Assembly: GCF_900112315.1 (NCBI RefSeq)
Contig: NZ_FOLL01000003.1
Location: 62,001-126,000, forward strand
Source of the DNA: Parapedobacter composti
GTDB taxonomy: Bacteria; Bacteroidota; Bacteroidia; Sphingobacteriales; Sphingobacteriaceae
Direction: 5' to 3'
DNA: 64,000 bases
Shown piece after piece: positions 8,638 through 17,071 of the stretch. The notes beneath the pieces were generated by a model. It saw only the letters and a program-made list of their open reading frames with translations, searched no databases and was not told the DNA's origin. Numbering within the stretch: the stretch's first letter is position 1; each line of letters starts with the position of its first letter. The translations under genes were made by a program, and so were the position numbers.

Positions 8638-10169
8638 AAATCAAACCGTATTCCCTGGGCCAGGGGCAGCTTCGTTGAATAATTGATGGTGTTCGTTTGC
8701 CGCCTCATATAAGCCTTCCAGGCGTCAGAGCCCGATTCCCTTCCCCCTCCGGTTTCCTTCTCACCGCCGAAAGCACCGCCGATTTCTGCACCCGAAGTAC
8801 CGATATTCACGTTAGCGATGCCGCAGTCTGATCCGCTCGCCGAAAGGAACCGCTCCGCTTCCCGCAGGTTAAGCGTCATAATTGCCGATGAAAGCCCTTG
8901 CGGTACTTCGTTCTGGATACGGATGGCCTCGTCCAATGTACCATACTTCATGAGGTATAAAATCGGCGCGAACGTTTCCGTTTTAACAATAGTCATATCC
9001 GGCGATACCTCAGCGATACACGGATACACATAACATCCGGAGCCGTAGTCGGCCCCTTCCAGCACGCCGCCTTCCACGATAAACTGGCCGCCTTCGCGCT
9101 CGCACTGCTCAATGGCCGCCAGATAACCCGTTACGGCATCCCGGTCGATCAACGGTCCCACATGGTTTCGTTCGTCCAGCGGATTGCCGATACGCAATTG
9201 TTTATACGCCTTTACCAGCCGTTCTTTGAATGCTTCGTACACCGATTCATGGATGATCAGCCTCCGGGTACTGGTACACCGTTGCCCCGCCGTACCCACT
9301 GCGCCGAATACCGCTGCGGGCAATGCAATGTCAAGGTCGGCATGTTCCGTAATAATAATCGCATTGTTGCCACCCAGTTCGAGGATGCTTTTGCCCAGAC
9401 GGGCCGCTACTGTCGCCGCCACCGATTTACCCATGCGCGTCGATCCGGTGGCCGACACAAGGGCTATCCGGTTATCGCCCGCCAGCCGCTCGCCAAGCGC
9501 CCGGCCCCCCTGCACCAAGCAGGAAATTCCTTCCGGCAGCTCGTTGGCCGCCAATACGTCGGCGATAATCGCTTGGCAAGCTGTTGCGGTAAGCGGTGTT
9601 TTCTCCGACGGCTTCCACACACACACGTTGCCGCACACCCACGCGATGGCCGCATTCCAGCTCCAAACAGCCACAGGAAAGTTAAAAGCCGAAATGATGC
9701 CCACCACGCCCAAGGGATGCCATTGCTCATACATCCGGTGCCCCGGCCGCTCAGACTGCATCGTCAGGCCGTAGAGCTGCCTGCTCAACCCCGTGGCAAA
9801 ATCACAGATATCAATCATCTCCTGCACCTCGCCCAGTCCTTCCTGCAAACTTTTGCCCATTTCATACGACACCAGTGTGCCCAGATCTTGCTTATGCCTG
9901 CGGAGCGCCTCACCGAACTGCCGGACGATTTCGCCACGCAACGGCGCAGGCAGCTCCCGCCATACCGGAAAAGCTTCCTCCGCTTTAGCAACTACCCGGT
10001 CATAATCGACCGCCGCAGCCTCCCTCACCGCCGCTATCGGGCGGCCGTCTACCGGGGAGATACTCGTTATGGCAGTACCTGTATCCGTGCTTCCGTGGGT
10101 AACACCCGTGCTCCAACCCGGGTTTTCGGATTGTATGGCCAATCGGCCAAGAATAGCTGTTATATCCAT
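8634..10169 (-). CDS. ALDH7-type aldehyde dehydrogenase (piperideine-6-carboxylate dehydrogenase-like)
   Basis: NAD-dependent aldehyde dehydrogenase of 511 residues. The ELGGNNAII motif is typical of the ALDH7/antiquitin group, and the catalytic Cys lies in GTAGQRCTSTRR. Members oxidise 2-aminoadipate semialdehyde in lysine breakdown, so this role is likely but not proven. An in-frame ATG at 10208 would add 13 residues, but the -7 element at 10175-10182 lies between the two ATGs and favours 10169 with almost no leader. It is probably not part of the kdu operon, because a promoter and a repeat tract separate them. Confidence 0.88.
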   Translation of the reverse strand: MDITAILGRLAIQSENPGWSTGVTHGSTDTGTAITSISPVDGRPIAAVREAAAVDYDRVVAKAEEAFPVWRELPAPLRGEIVRQFGEALRRHKQDLGTLVSYEMGKSLQEGLGEVQEMIDICDFATGLSRQLYGLTMQSERPGHRMYEQWHPLGVVGIISAFNFPVAVWSWNAAIAWVCGNVCVWKPSEKTPLTATACQAIIADVLAANELPEGISCLVQGGRALGERLAGDNRIALVSATGSTRMGKSVAATVAARLGKSILELGGNNAIIITEHADLDIALPAAVFGAVGTAGQRCTSTRRLIIHESVYEAFKERLVKAYKQLRIGNPLDERNHVGPLIDRDAVTGYLAAIEQCEREGGQFIVEGGVLEGADYGSGCYVYPCIAEVSPDMTIVKTETFAPILYLMKYGTLDEAIRIQNEVPQGLSSAIMTLNLREAERFLSASGSDCGIANVNIGTSGAEIGGAFGGEKETGGGRESGSDAWKAYMRRQTNTINYSTKLPLAQGIRFDL

Positions 10170-10174
10170 AATCC

Positions 10175-10182
10175 CAAAGGTA
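10175..10182 (-). promoter_or_regulatory. -7 promoter element of the aldehyde dehydrogenase gene
   Basis: TACCTTTG on the minus strand ends 6 nt before the ATG at 10169, predicting a leaderless or nearly leaderless mRNA. No convincing -33 box was found. Confidence 0.55.
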
Positions 10183-10254
10183 CGTTTTCCGTCACAAAAA
10201 TCAGTCATTCCCCTTCTTTTATGGCCGGATCATACAGGTTTCGTCCATAATGCG

Positions 10255-10491
10255 TATCTTTGCAAACGATTTGATTAAAAAGAATGGGGCCACGTCGGGT
10301 GATTATCTACAATCGCAACTTTTATAATCCGTTGATTATCTAAAGGTTTTACTCATCCTTATCAAATTGTTGAAAACTTATGTTAAGAATATCTTCCAAC
10401 AAGTCCTATTTTGTTATCATCAAAATCACGGAAGGTGAATGCAGTGGGGGTGGAAGCCTAAGTGTCAGTTCTTAAAAATAAAGGAGTATAG
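10255..10491 (+). promoter_or_regulatory. Candidate promoter and long leader of the TPR gene
   Basis: TATCTTTG at 10255-10262 matches the -7 consensus, although its -33 box is poor. If used, it gives a leader of about 225 nt before the TPR gene. The leader holds a 10-nt direct repeat, TGATTATCTA, at 10300-10309 and 10333-10342 (33 nt apart) and ends with an AAGGAG ribosome binding site, which is rare in this phylum. No known riboswitch was recognised. The rest of the 10170-10491 gap shows nothing else. Confidence 0.4.
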
Positions 10492-11895
10492 ATGGAAGAC
10501 GATTTCGAATATGGGCCTGCCGAAGATCCTAAGTTTTCGGTAGCACGTTACGAAGAAATGATTCGCAATAAGGATCAATACTTTTTTGATACACAGGCTT
10601 TTGAAGGGATTATTGACTACTATATGGACAAGAATGATCCCATCAAAGCCTTGCAGGTTGTAGACTATGCCGTCAGCCAACATCCGTTTGCTGCAATTTT
10701 TTATCTCAAGCAAGCCCAGTTGTTTGCCGTTACCAACCAGTTCTCGCGCGCGTTGGAGTCATTGGACAAAGCCGAAACACTGGAACCCTCTGAGGGCGAT
10801 ATATACCTGATCAAAGGGGGTATACTGGGCAACCTGGAGCGTTACGATGAGGCGTTCCAGAGCTTCAAAAAAGCACTGGATTTTGCCGAAAATCCAGACG
10901 AGATATACCTGCAGATAGCCTTGCTCTACCAGAACAAGGGCGACTATGAAAAGGCTGCCCAGTACCTTAAGCGGAGCCTGGAACTGAACATGGAAAATCA
11001 GGACGCCCTGTATGAACTGGCGTTCTGCTACGATGTGCTGGACAAACAAGAAGAAAGCATCACGTTTTACAAGCAGTATATCGACAACGACCCGTATTCC
11101 TATGCGGGTTGGTATAACCTCGGAAACGCCTACCACAAATTAGGGCGCTATGAAGAGGCTATAGACGCGTATGACTATGCCATCCTGATCAAGGATAACT
11201 TCGCTTCGGCCTACTTCAATAAAGGCAATGCCCTGGTAAACCTCGAAAAATACAGCGATGCCATCGAGGTGTACAAGCAAACGTTCGAATACGAGCCTCC
11301 CGGAGCCGAAACCTATTGCGCCATCGGCGAGTGCTATGAAAAACTGGAACAGATGGACGAGGCCCGGTCATACTATAAAAAGGCCGTGAAAATCGACGCC
11401 AACCTGGCAGACGCCTGGTTCGGCATCGGCGTTACGCTCGACTACGAGGAGCGCTACTTTGAGTCGCTGCATTTTTACAAGAAAGCCCTCGATATTGAGT
11501 CGGACAATCCTGATTACTGGTTCGCTATCGCCGACGCCCGGTACAAGCTCAAGCAGTGGGATGAGGCCGAGGCAGCCTACGAAAAGGTAGTCGAACTTAA
11601 TCCTATCGATCAGGAGGCGTGGCTCGATTATTCATCTATTCTATATGAACGCAATAAGCTCGATCGCGCCATTGAAACGATTGCCGAAGCCATCAAAAAC
11701 AACCCGGATGGTGCAGAGCTATATTACCGGATGGTAGCTTACCTGATCGCCGCCGGAAAATACAGCGAAGCGCTGAATTATCTGGAGCTTGGGCTGGCCA
11801 CCGATCCGATTAAGCACACTGTTTTATTTGAATACCTCCCGCAATTGCGAAACAATACCGCTATTGCTGAAGTCATTAAACGGTACATGCCCTAA
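10492..11895 (+). CDS. Tetratricopeptide repeat protein
   Basis: A 467-residue soluble protein made almost only of TPR helices, with about ten to twelve 34-residue repeats visible (for example WYNLGNAYHKLGRYEEAIDAY and AYFNKGNALVNLEKYSDAIEVY). There is no signal peptide or membrane segment, so it should be a cytoplasmic scaffold. No enzymatic motif was seen. The N-terminal 50 residues are acidic and not repeat-like. The gene precedes the ComA-like synthase by 66 nt in the same direction. The partner is unknown. Confidence 0.9.
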   Translation: MEDDFEYGPAEDPKFSVARYEEMIRNKDQYFFDTQAFEGIIDYYMDKNDPIKALQVVDYAVSQHPFAAIFYLKQAQLFAVTNQFSRALESLDKAETLEPSEGDIYLIKGGILGNLERYDEAFQSFKKALDFAENPDEIYLQIALLYQNKGDYEKAAQYLKRSLELNMENQDALYELAFCYDVLDKQEESITFYKQYIDNDPYSYAGWYNLGNAYHKLGRYEEAIDAYDYAILIKDNFASAYFNKGNALVNLEKYSDAIEVYKQTFEYEPPGAETYCAIGECYEKLEQMDEARSYYKKAVKIDANLADAWFGIGVTLDYEERYFESLHFYKKALDIESDNPDYWFAIADARYKLKQWDEAEAAYEKVVELNPIDQEAWLDYSSILYERNKLDRAIETIAEAIKNNPDGAELYYRMVAYLIAAGKYSEALNYLELGLATDPIKHTVLFEYLPQLRNNTAIAEVIKRYMP

Positions 11896-11961
11896 CGCTT
11901 CATCCGGGCTGAGGCCGGCTGCTCGATTAGTCTTTAAATTTTAAATGCTGTTACTTCATCG

Positions 11962-12717
11962 ATGAATTTTGAATTGGACAATGTCCCTGAGCGGACAAAA
12001 AAACCCCGCACCAATGGGTTAACCATGGTTATGGACAAAGGGTTAAGCGTGCGCCAAGCGGAAGATCTGGTGGCCGTGGGTGCGGATTATATGGATTTTA
12101 TAAAACTGGGATGGACCACCGCCTATATCGTTCCTCAATTGAACGAAAAACTTGCGGTTTATCGCGACGCAGGCGTACACCCTTATTTCGGCGGAACGTT
12201 GTTTGAGGCGTTTGTCATCCGCAACCAGTTTGACGACTTCCTGCGCGTCATTGAAAAATACGGCCTGGAATACGCCGAAGTATCCGACGGGTCCATTGCC
12301 CTGCCCCATGAAGAAAAATGCCGCTACATCGAAAAAGTTGCCCAATATGCCACGGTAATCTCCGAAGTCGGCTCCAAAGACAATACCAAAATCATGGCGC
12401 CCTATAAGTGGATTTCGCTCATGAAAGCCGAACTGGAAGCCGGCACATGGCGATTGATCGCCGAGTCGCGCGAAAGCGGCAATGTGGGCCTTTATCGTGA
12501 ATCGGGCGAAGTAAGGCAAGGGCTTGTAGATGAAATCCTCAACGAAATCCCGAGCGAAAAGATTATCTGGGAAGCCCCCCTCAAATCACAGCAAGTTTAC
12601 TTCATCCACCTGATCGGCAGCAACGTCAACCTGGGGAACATCAACCCCAACGAGATCATTGCATTGGAAACCACCCGGCTGGGGTTGCGCGGAGATACTT
12701 TCCATAATTTTATTTAA
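11962..12717 (+). CDS. Phosphosulfolactate synthase (ComA) family protein
   Basis: A 251-residue TIM-barrel protein of the ComA family (PF02679), which in methanogens adds sulfite to phosphoenolpyruvate to give phosphosulfolactate, the first step of coenzyme M synthesis. Recognisable segments include GLTMVMDKGLS, DFIKLGWTTAY, YFGGTLFE and VSDGS. Coenzyme M is not expected here and no ComB or ComC homologue is in the window. A role in making a sulfonate such as sulfolactate is possible but unproven. It overlaps aroE by one nucleotide (TAATG), so the two are likely co-translated. Confidence 0.88.
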   Translation: MNFELDNVPERTKKPRTNGLTMVMDKGLSVRQAEDLVAVGADYMDFIKLGWTTAYIVPQLNEKLAVYRDAGVHPYFGGTLFEAFVIRNQFDDFLRVIEKYGLEYAEVSDGSIALPHEEKCRYIEKVAQYATVISEVGSKDNTKIMAPYKWISLMKAELEAGTWRLIAESRESGNVGLYRESGEVRQGLVDEILNEIPSEKIIWEAPLKSQQVYFIHLIGSNVNLGNINPNEIIALETTRLGLRGDTFHNFI

Positions 12718-13469
12718 TGATGAAGCGATTCGGTCTGATCGGGTTTCCGCTTACGCACTCCTTCTCCAAGAAATATTATGATAGCAAAATAGCGGAAGAG
12801 CAGATTCCAGATGTGCAGTACGAACTGTTTCCTATCCCCGCGATCGAAGCATTTCCCCGTCTGGTGGCGGACGATTCGTTGCTGATGGGAGTCAATGTGA
12901 CCATCCCCTACAAGATTGCCGTGATGGATTACCTCGACCATCTGTCGCCCGAGGCTCGTGCCATTGATGCCGTTAACTGCATCCGTATCGAACGGCCGCA
13001 CCGCGGCAATACCGTGCTTACCGGTTACAATACCGACGTATTCGGTTTCATGGAGTCGCTTAAGCCCCTGCTCCGCTCGTCGCACCGCAAGGCCTTGGTG
13101 TTGGGCAACGGCGGCGCAGCCAAGGCGGTCACTTACGCACTTACCCTGCTGGGCATACCCTATACCACCGTTTCGCGCAAACCCGCAGAAGGGCAATACA
13201 GTTACAACCAGCTCGATAGTATCATCATGGCCAGTCATACGCTTATCATCAACACCACACCCCTGGGCACATACCCAGCCGTGGAAGGCTGCCCCGATAT
13301 TCCCTACCAGCATATCGGTAGCGAACACCTGCTCTACGATCTCGTGTATAACCCGGCCGAAACAACGTTCCTCAAGCGTGGAGCTGCCCGTGGGGCCTCC
13401 GTGAAAAACGGCTTGGAAATGCTGGAGCTGCAAGCCGAAAGGAACTGGGAAATCTGGAACGGACACTGA
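12717..13469 (+). CDS. aroE: Shikimate dehydrogenase
   Basis: Reduces 3-dehydroshikimate to shikimate with NADPH in aromatic amino acid synthesis. The 250-residue protein shows GFPLTHSFSKKYY at the N terminus (shikimate-binding Ser/Ser), NVTIPYK with the catalytic Lys, NTDVFGF and the nucleotide-binding GNGGAAKAV. A second ATG follows directly at 12720. The start overlaps the stop of the ComA-like gene, and its stop overlaps gldD (TGATG), so the three form one transcriptional unit. Confidence 0.95.
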   Translation: MMKRFGLIGFPLTHSFSKKYYDSKIAEEQIPDVQYELFPIPAIEAFPRLVADDSLLMGVNVTIPYKIAVMDYLDHLSPEARAIDAVNCIRIERPHRGNTVLTGYNTDVFGFMESLKPLLRSSHRKALVLGNGGAAKAVTYALTLLGIPYTTVSRKPAEGQYSYNQLDSIIMASHTLIINTTPLGTYPAVEGCPDIPYQHIGSEHLLYDLVYNPAETTFLKRGAARGASVKNGLEMLELQAERNWEIWNGH

Positions 13470-14053
13470 TGCGGAAATCACTCCATTTAACCGTTGCTTG
13501 CGGCTTCATCGCACTTATCGCGTGGACCTGTACATCGCATTACTCTCCCAAACCGCGAGGCTATCATCGCATCGTTTTTCCTGAAAAAACCTACCGGGCT
13601 TATACTTCAGCATGCCCTTTTACATTCGATATCCCGGTATATGCCGAAATGAAACCTGACCATACGGCAGACGCTCAGCCCTGCTGGATGGACTTGGTGT
13701 TCCCCCAGTTCAATGCCCGTATCCACCTAAGCTACATGCCGGTCAACGGAAAGGACAACTTCAATAACCTGGTGGAAGATGCCCGCACTTTCGCTTTTAA
13801 CCACACCATTAAAGCCACAGCCATCGATCAATCGCGGATCCGCCGGTCCGATGACCGCGTGTATGGCCTGAAATATGAAATAAAGGGAAACGCTGCCTCG
13901 GGCGTCCAGTTTTTCGTCACCGACAGCACCAGCCACTACCTGCGGGGCGCCCTCTATTTCCATGAAAAGCCGCGGCTGGATTCCATTCAGCCCGTGCTGG
14001 ACTTCCTCAAAGCGGATATAGACACGCTCATCCATTCCTTGCGCTGGAAATAA
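13469..14053 (+). CDS. gldD: Gliding motility lipoprotein GldD
   Basis: A 194-residue lipoprotein of the GldD family, needed for gliding and linked to the type IX secretion system in Flavobacterium. The signal peptide ends at Cys21 (AWTCTS). The PRGYHRIVFPEKTY segment and the CWMDLVFPQFNARIHLSY motif are characteristic. Many non-gliding Bacteroidetes keep this gene, so it does not prove motility. No other gld or por genes are in the window. Confidence 0.9.
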   Translation: MRKSLHLTVACGFIALIAWTCTSHYSPKPRGYHRIVFPEKTYRAYTSACPFTFDIPVYAEMKPDHTADAQPCWMDLVFPQFNARIHLSYMPVNGKDNFNNLVEDARTFAFNHTIKATAIDQSRIRRSDDRVYGLKYEIKGNAASGVQFFVTDSTSHYLRGALYFHEKPRLDSIQPVLDFLKADIDTLIHSLRWK

Positions 14054-14093
14054 GCTGGCTAATTCAGCCCATCGGTTGTTCCGCCAAAAACCC

Positions 14094-14101
14094 TACCTTT
14101 G
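14094..14101 (+). promoter_or_regulatory. -7 promoter element of the MBL hydrolase gene
   Basis: TACCTTTG ends 5 nt before the ATG at 14107. A TTG at 14076-14078 is 15 nt upstream, shorter than the usual spacing. A leaderless transcript is predicted. Confidence 0.55.
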
Positions 14102-14106
14102 TAAGT

Positions 14107-14748
14107 ATGATCCACGTGAAGTCTTTCGTTTGCAATCCGTATCAGGAAAACACTTACGTGCTGTATGACGATACAGGCAGCGCGGCCATCATCGACCCCG
14201 GGATGTACGGCCCCCAGGAGGAAGAGCTACTCAAGGCGTTTATTGATGCCGAAGGGCTCAAGCCTGAATTGCTGCTTAACACCCATTGCCATATCGACCA
14301 CGTGTTGGGCAACCGCTATAGCTACGAAACATTCGGTCTGCTTCCCCAATTCCATGAGGGGGAGCTTCCCCTGCTGGTGGAAGTCCAGAATTACGCGCCC
14401 CAGATGGGCATCCGTTATGAAGTATCGCCCATTGCCGAAACGTTCTTGCCTGCCGAGGGCACCGTCGGTTTCGGGGAAAGCCAGCTCTCCCTCATCTTCG
14501 CACCCGGCCACTCCCCGGCACATCTGTGCTTTTACAGCCCGCAAGATGGCTTTCTGATCGGGGGTGATGTTCTTTTCCGCAACAGTATCGGACGTACCGA
14601 TCTGCCCGGCGGAAACCACCAGCAACTGCTGGCCAGTATTGCCGGCAAACTCTATACACTTCCTGACAGCACCGTCGTCTATCCGGGCCATGGCCCGGAA
14701 ACCAACATAGGCCATGAAAAAAAGACAAACCCATTTATCCGGGGCTAA
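14107..14748 (+). CDS. MBL-fold metallo-hydrolase (glyoxalase II-like)
   Basis: A 213-residue cytoplasmic hydrolase with the metal-binding motif THCHIDH (residues about 59-65), a further His in FAPGHSPAH, Asp in IGGDVLF and the last His in YPGHGPET. Length and motifs resemble the short glyoxalase II-like branch that hydrolyses thioesters. The substrate cannot be read from the sequence. It lies 3 nt before the permease gene. Confidence 0.9.
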   Translation: MIHVKSFVCNPYQENTYVLYDDTGSAAIIDPGMYGPQEEELLKAFIDAEGLKPELLLNTHCHIDHVLGNRYSYETFGLLPQFHEGELPLLVEVQNYAPQMGIRYEVSPIAETFLPAEGTVGFGESQLSLIFAPGHSPAHLCFYSPQDGFLIGGDVLFRNSIGRTDLPGGNHQQLLASIAGKLYTLPDSTVVYPGHGPETNIGHEKKTNPFIRG

Positions 14749-14751
14749 CGC

Positions 14752-15972
14752 ATGAACATCGCGCTGTATTTCGCCAAACGCTACCTGTTCTCCAAAAAGA
14801 CGGTCAACGCCATCAACATCATCTCAGGCATCAGCGTGGTGGGCGTTCTGGTAAGCAGCGCATCGCTCATCGTTATCCTTTCATTCTATAATGGGCTGGA
14901 AAACCTTATTTTTTCCCTTTACAGCACCTTCGCTCCCGAACTGCGGGTAGAACCCCGGCAGGGCAAGAGTTTCGTTATGGACTCCACCCTCACCGCGGCC
15001 CTGAGGAACCATCCGGGGGTAAGCACCTACCGGGAGGTGTTGCAAGAGCGGGTGTTGCTGCGCTATGGCGAAGCACAGCACATTGCCACCATCAAGGGTA
15101 CCACCGGCGGAGAGAACGGGCAGCGCCCGATGGATTCCCTGCTTCAAGACGGGCGCTTTGTGCTGCGGCAAGGCAACGAACATTATGCCGTGCTCGGCGC
15201 CAGGGTACAGGGCATGCTGGGCGTGTCGCTCCCGGATGAGTCTCGCCGCATTGAGGTATTTTCACCCCGAAAAGGAGTGGTAAACAGCCTTAATCCAGCA
15301 GAAGAATTTATTATGCGGACCATCCGCCCCGCAGGTGTGCTGGAATACCAGCAGGAGTATGACGACTTTCTCATCGTGTCGATGGATTTTGCGCGCGATG
15401 TTCTCAGCGAGTATGAAGAGGTGTCCGCCGTAGAAATCGATCTAACGCCCGGAAACGCCGTGTCAAACGTACAGCGTGAACTCCAGGCACAGCTGGGTAG
15501 TTCTTTTGTCGTTAAAAACCGCGAGCAGCAAAACCCCTCGCTGTATAAGATCGTCCGCACGGAAAAATGGGCTGTATTCTTCATCATTGCTTTTACGGGA
15601 ATCATTGCCATCTTCAACATCGTGGGGTCGCTCACTATGCTTGTTATCGACAAAAAGAAAGACATTTCCGTATTGATGGGGCTCGGTGCCGGAAACCGGC
15701 TAATCCGCCGCATTTTTTTCTACGAAGGCTTACTTATTTCCCTGATGGGGTGTGTGGCCGGCTTGATTCTCGGCCTGTTGTTCTGCCTCTCCCAGCAGGC
15801 GTTTGGGTGGATCCGCTTCGGCCAGCAGGAGAATATGATAACCGACATCTATCCCGTGGATATCCGCGTCGGCGATTTCATCCTGGTTTTCCTCACGGTA
15901 TTCATTATTTCCGCACTTATTTCGTCTATGGCTTCCCGTCTTAGTGTCAAGCAGACCGTGAGGCTGTCGTGA
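14752..15972 (+). CDS. LolC/LolE-type ABC transporter permease (FtsX domain)
   Basis: A 406-residue inner-membrane permease of the lipoprotein-release family. One membrane helix lies near residues 20-45, then a large periplasmic domain (about 50-260), then three helices in the C-terminal FtsX domain (about 275-395). The N-terminal start MNIALYFAKRYLFSKKTVNAIN is typical for this Bacteroidetes group. No ATPase partner (LolD) is adjacent, so it must be encoded elsewhere. The stop faces the next reverse gene at a distance of 21 nt. Confidence 0.88.
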   Translation: MNIALYFAKRYLFSKKTVNAINIISGISVVGVLVSSASLIVILSFYNGLENLIFSLYSTFAPELRVEPRQGKSFVMDSTLTAALRNHPGVSTYREVLQERVLLRYGEAQHIATIKGTTGGENGQRPMDSLLQDGRFVLRQGNEHYAVLGARVQGMLGVSLPDESRRIEVFSPRKGVVNSLNPAEEFIMRTIRPAGVLEYQQEYDDFLIVSMDFARDVLSEYEEVSAVEIDLTPGNAVSNVQRELQAQLGSSFVVKNREQQNPSLYKIVRTEKWAVFFIIAFTGIIAIFNIVGSLTMLVIDKKKDISVLMGLGAGNRLIRRIFFYEGLLISLMGCVAGLILGLLFCLSQQAFGWIRFGQQENMITDIYPVDIRVGDFILVFLTVFIISALISSMASRLSVKQTVRLS

Positions 15973-15993
15973 TAAGGTCGCCGGCGTTAACCA

Positions 15994-16641
15994 CTATTGG
16001 TTGCTGCGGTTCCGGCTCTTATTTCCTTCTGTGATTTGGCGGATAAGATTACCCCATGCAAAGGGGCTTAGCAAGGGGTTGGCCATACGTTGGTTTACGG
16101 CCTTGTTCGTCAGTCCGATATGGCGTTGAGTCGCGTCAAAAGATTGGATTTCCGAGGCACTCCGGGGCGTCACCGCCGCCAATGCAGCCAGTGATTCCGG
16201 CGACAGGTTTTTCCTGGCAACCACGATATCGTCATCCGCTATTTCGAGCGACATGAAGGCAAGATTGAATTCATCGATGCTGGCCCACGGATAAGGGGTT
16301 ACCAAAGGAAGCTCCTTAATCTCGGCTTTCATCTTTATCATCGCCGTGTATTTGTCTTCACTCACACGGGGGATAACCAATTGGGTCGAAAGATAGCCCA
16401 CGGAGCTGAATGAGATGGTGTCGCCTTCATGGGCGACGAATGAAAAGTATCCCTGATGATTGGCGGTATATGTTTGTCCCTTGAACGATTCATTCTTCAC
16501 CGTCACATAGGGCACCACCACGTTGGTATCCGCATTATGGATCACCCCGCTGAACTGTACCAGCTTCCGCTCTTGGGCAACAGCAGGCGCAACCGCTCCT
16601 GCAGCAAAGCAAAGTATCAATATGTAGCGGAATATCCTCAT
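15994..16641 (-). CDS. Exported protein with CarboxypepD_reg-like domain
   Basis: A 215-residue protein with a signal peptide ending at VAQ and a CarboxypepD_reg-like beta-sandwich (about residues 25-110, with VTVKNESFKGQTYTANHQG and SFSSVGY). This domain is found at the N terminus of SusC-like receptors, but no barrel follows here. The remaining 100 residues have no recognised domain. The ATG at 16641 is preferred over an upstream TTG. A -7 element lies 12 nt before it. Function unknown. Confidence 0.75.
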   Translation of the reverse strand: MRIFRYILILCFAAGAVAPAVAQERKLVQFSGVIHNADTNVVVPYVTVKNESFKGQTYTANHQGYFSFVAHEGDTISFSSVGYLSTQLVIPRVSEDKYTAMIKMKAEIKELPLVTPYPWASIDEFNLAFMSLEIADDDIVVARKNLSPESLAALAAVTPRSASEIQSFDATQRHIGLTNKAVNQRMANPLLSPFAWGNLIRQITEGNKSRNRSNQ

Positions 16642-16652
16642 ATCCAATTCAA

Positions 16653-16660
16653 CAAAACTA
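16653..16660 (-). promoter_or_regulatory. -7 promoter element of the CarboxypepD_reg gene
   Basis: TAGTTTTG on the minus strand matches TAnnTTTG and lies 12 nt before the ATG at 16641. Confidence 0.45.
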
Positions 16661-16694
16661 CGTGTTCGGAAGTTTAGCCGCCAGTTAAATAATG

Positions 16695-16973
16695 TTAAAT
16701 CCTCGGTGGAGGCATAGTCGCGTTGGGATCATCCATATCCGTGATATTGATGGCCTCCACCGCCGTAATCTCCGGAACAGCCTTTTTGATAGCCTGTTCC
16801 AGCCCTGCCTTAAACGTCATGATGCTCATCGCGCATGAAGCACAGGACCCCAAAAGCTTCAGCCTCACCACATTGTCTGCCGTAATCTCATCGATACGCA
16901 CATTGCCCCCATCTGTTTCGAGATACGGCCGGATCGAATCCAAAGCCTGTTCTACTCTTTCCTGTATATTCAT
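16695..16973 (-). CDS. NifU C-terminal domain protein (Fe-S scaffold/carrier)
   Basis: A 92-residue NifU-like (Nfu) domain protein that carries Fe-S clusters to target proteins in the cytoplasm. The cluster-binding CxxC is in LGSCASCAMS, and ETDGGNVRIDEI is typical. It lacks the A-type domain found in NfuA of enteric bacteria. It is separate from any suf genes. Confidence 0.92.
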   Translation of the reverse strand: MNIQERVEQALDSIRPYLETDGGNVRIDEITADNVVRLKLLGSCASCAMSIMTFKAGLEQAIKKAVPEITAVEAINITDMDDPNATMPPPRI

Positions 16974-17071
16974 AACCTACTATGATTATTCAAGGTGTAA
17001 AGTTACGGATTTTTTCGCAAATAAGCCAGCATCACCGCGGCGAACGACTGATTCGGTTCGTTCCAGCCATG

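Noticed and set aside
9162-10250. Forward ORF of 362 codons opposite the aldehyde dehydrogenase gene
   Set aside because: The reverse frame has a complete ALDH7 protein with catalytic motifs. The forward product is rich in Arg, His and Pro, as in a shadow frame.
14104-14119. Partial parS-like CACGTG at the start of the MBL hydrolase gene
   Set aside because: Only the CACGTG core and part of the left arm match; it codes for Ile-His-Val-Lys.
17003-17071. Open 22-codon extension in frame after the TGA stop of the M14 peptidase
   Set aside because: The peptidase ends as its relatives do (FRGFWEYGKLVMSNALF region), so stop-codon readthrough or a nonsense mutation is not needed to explain it.
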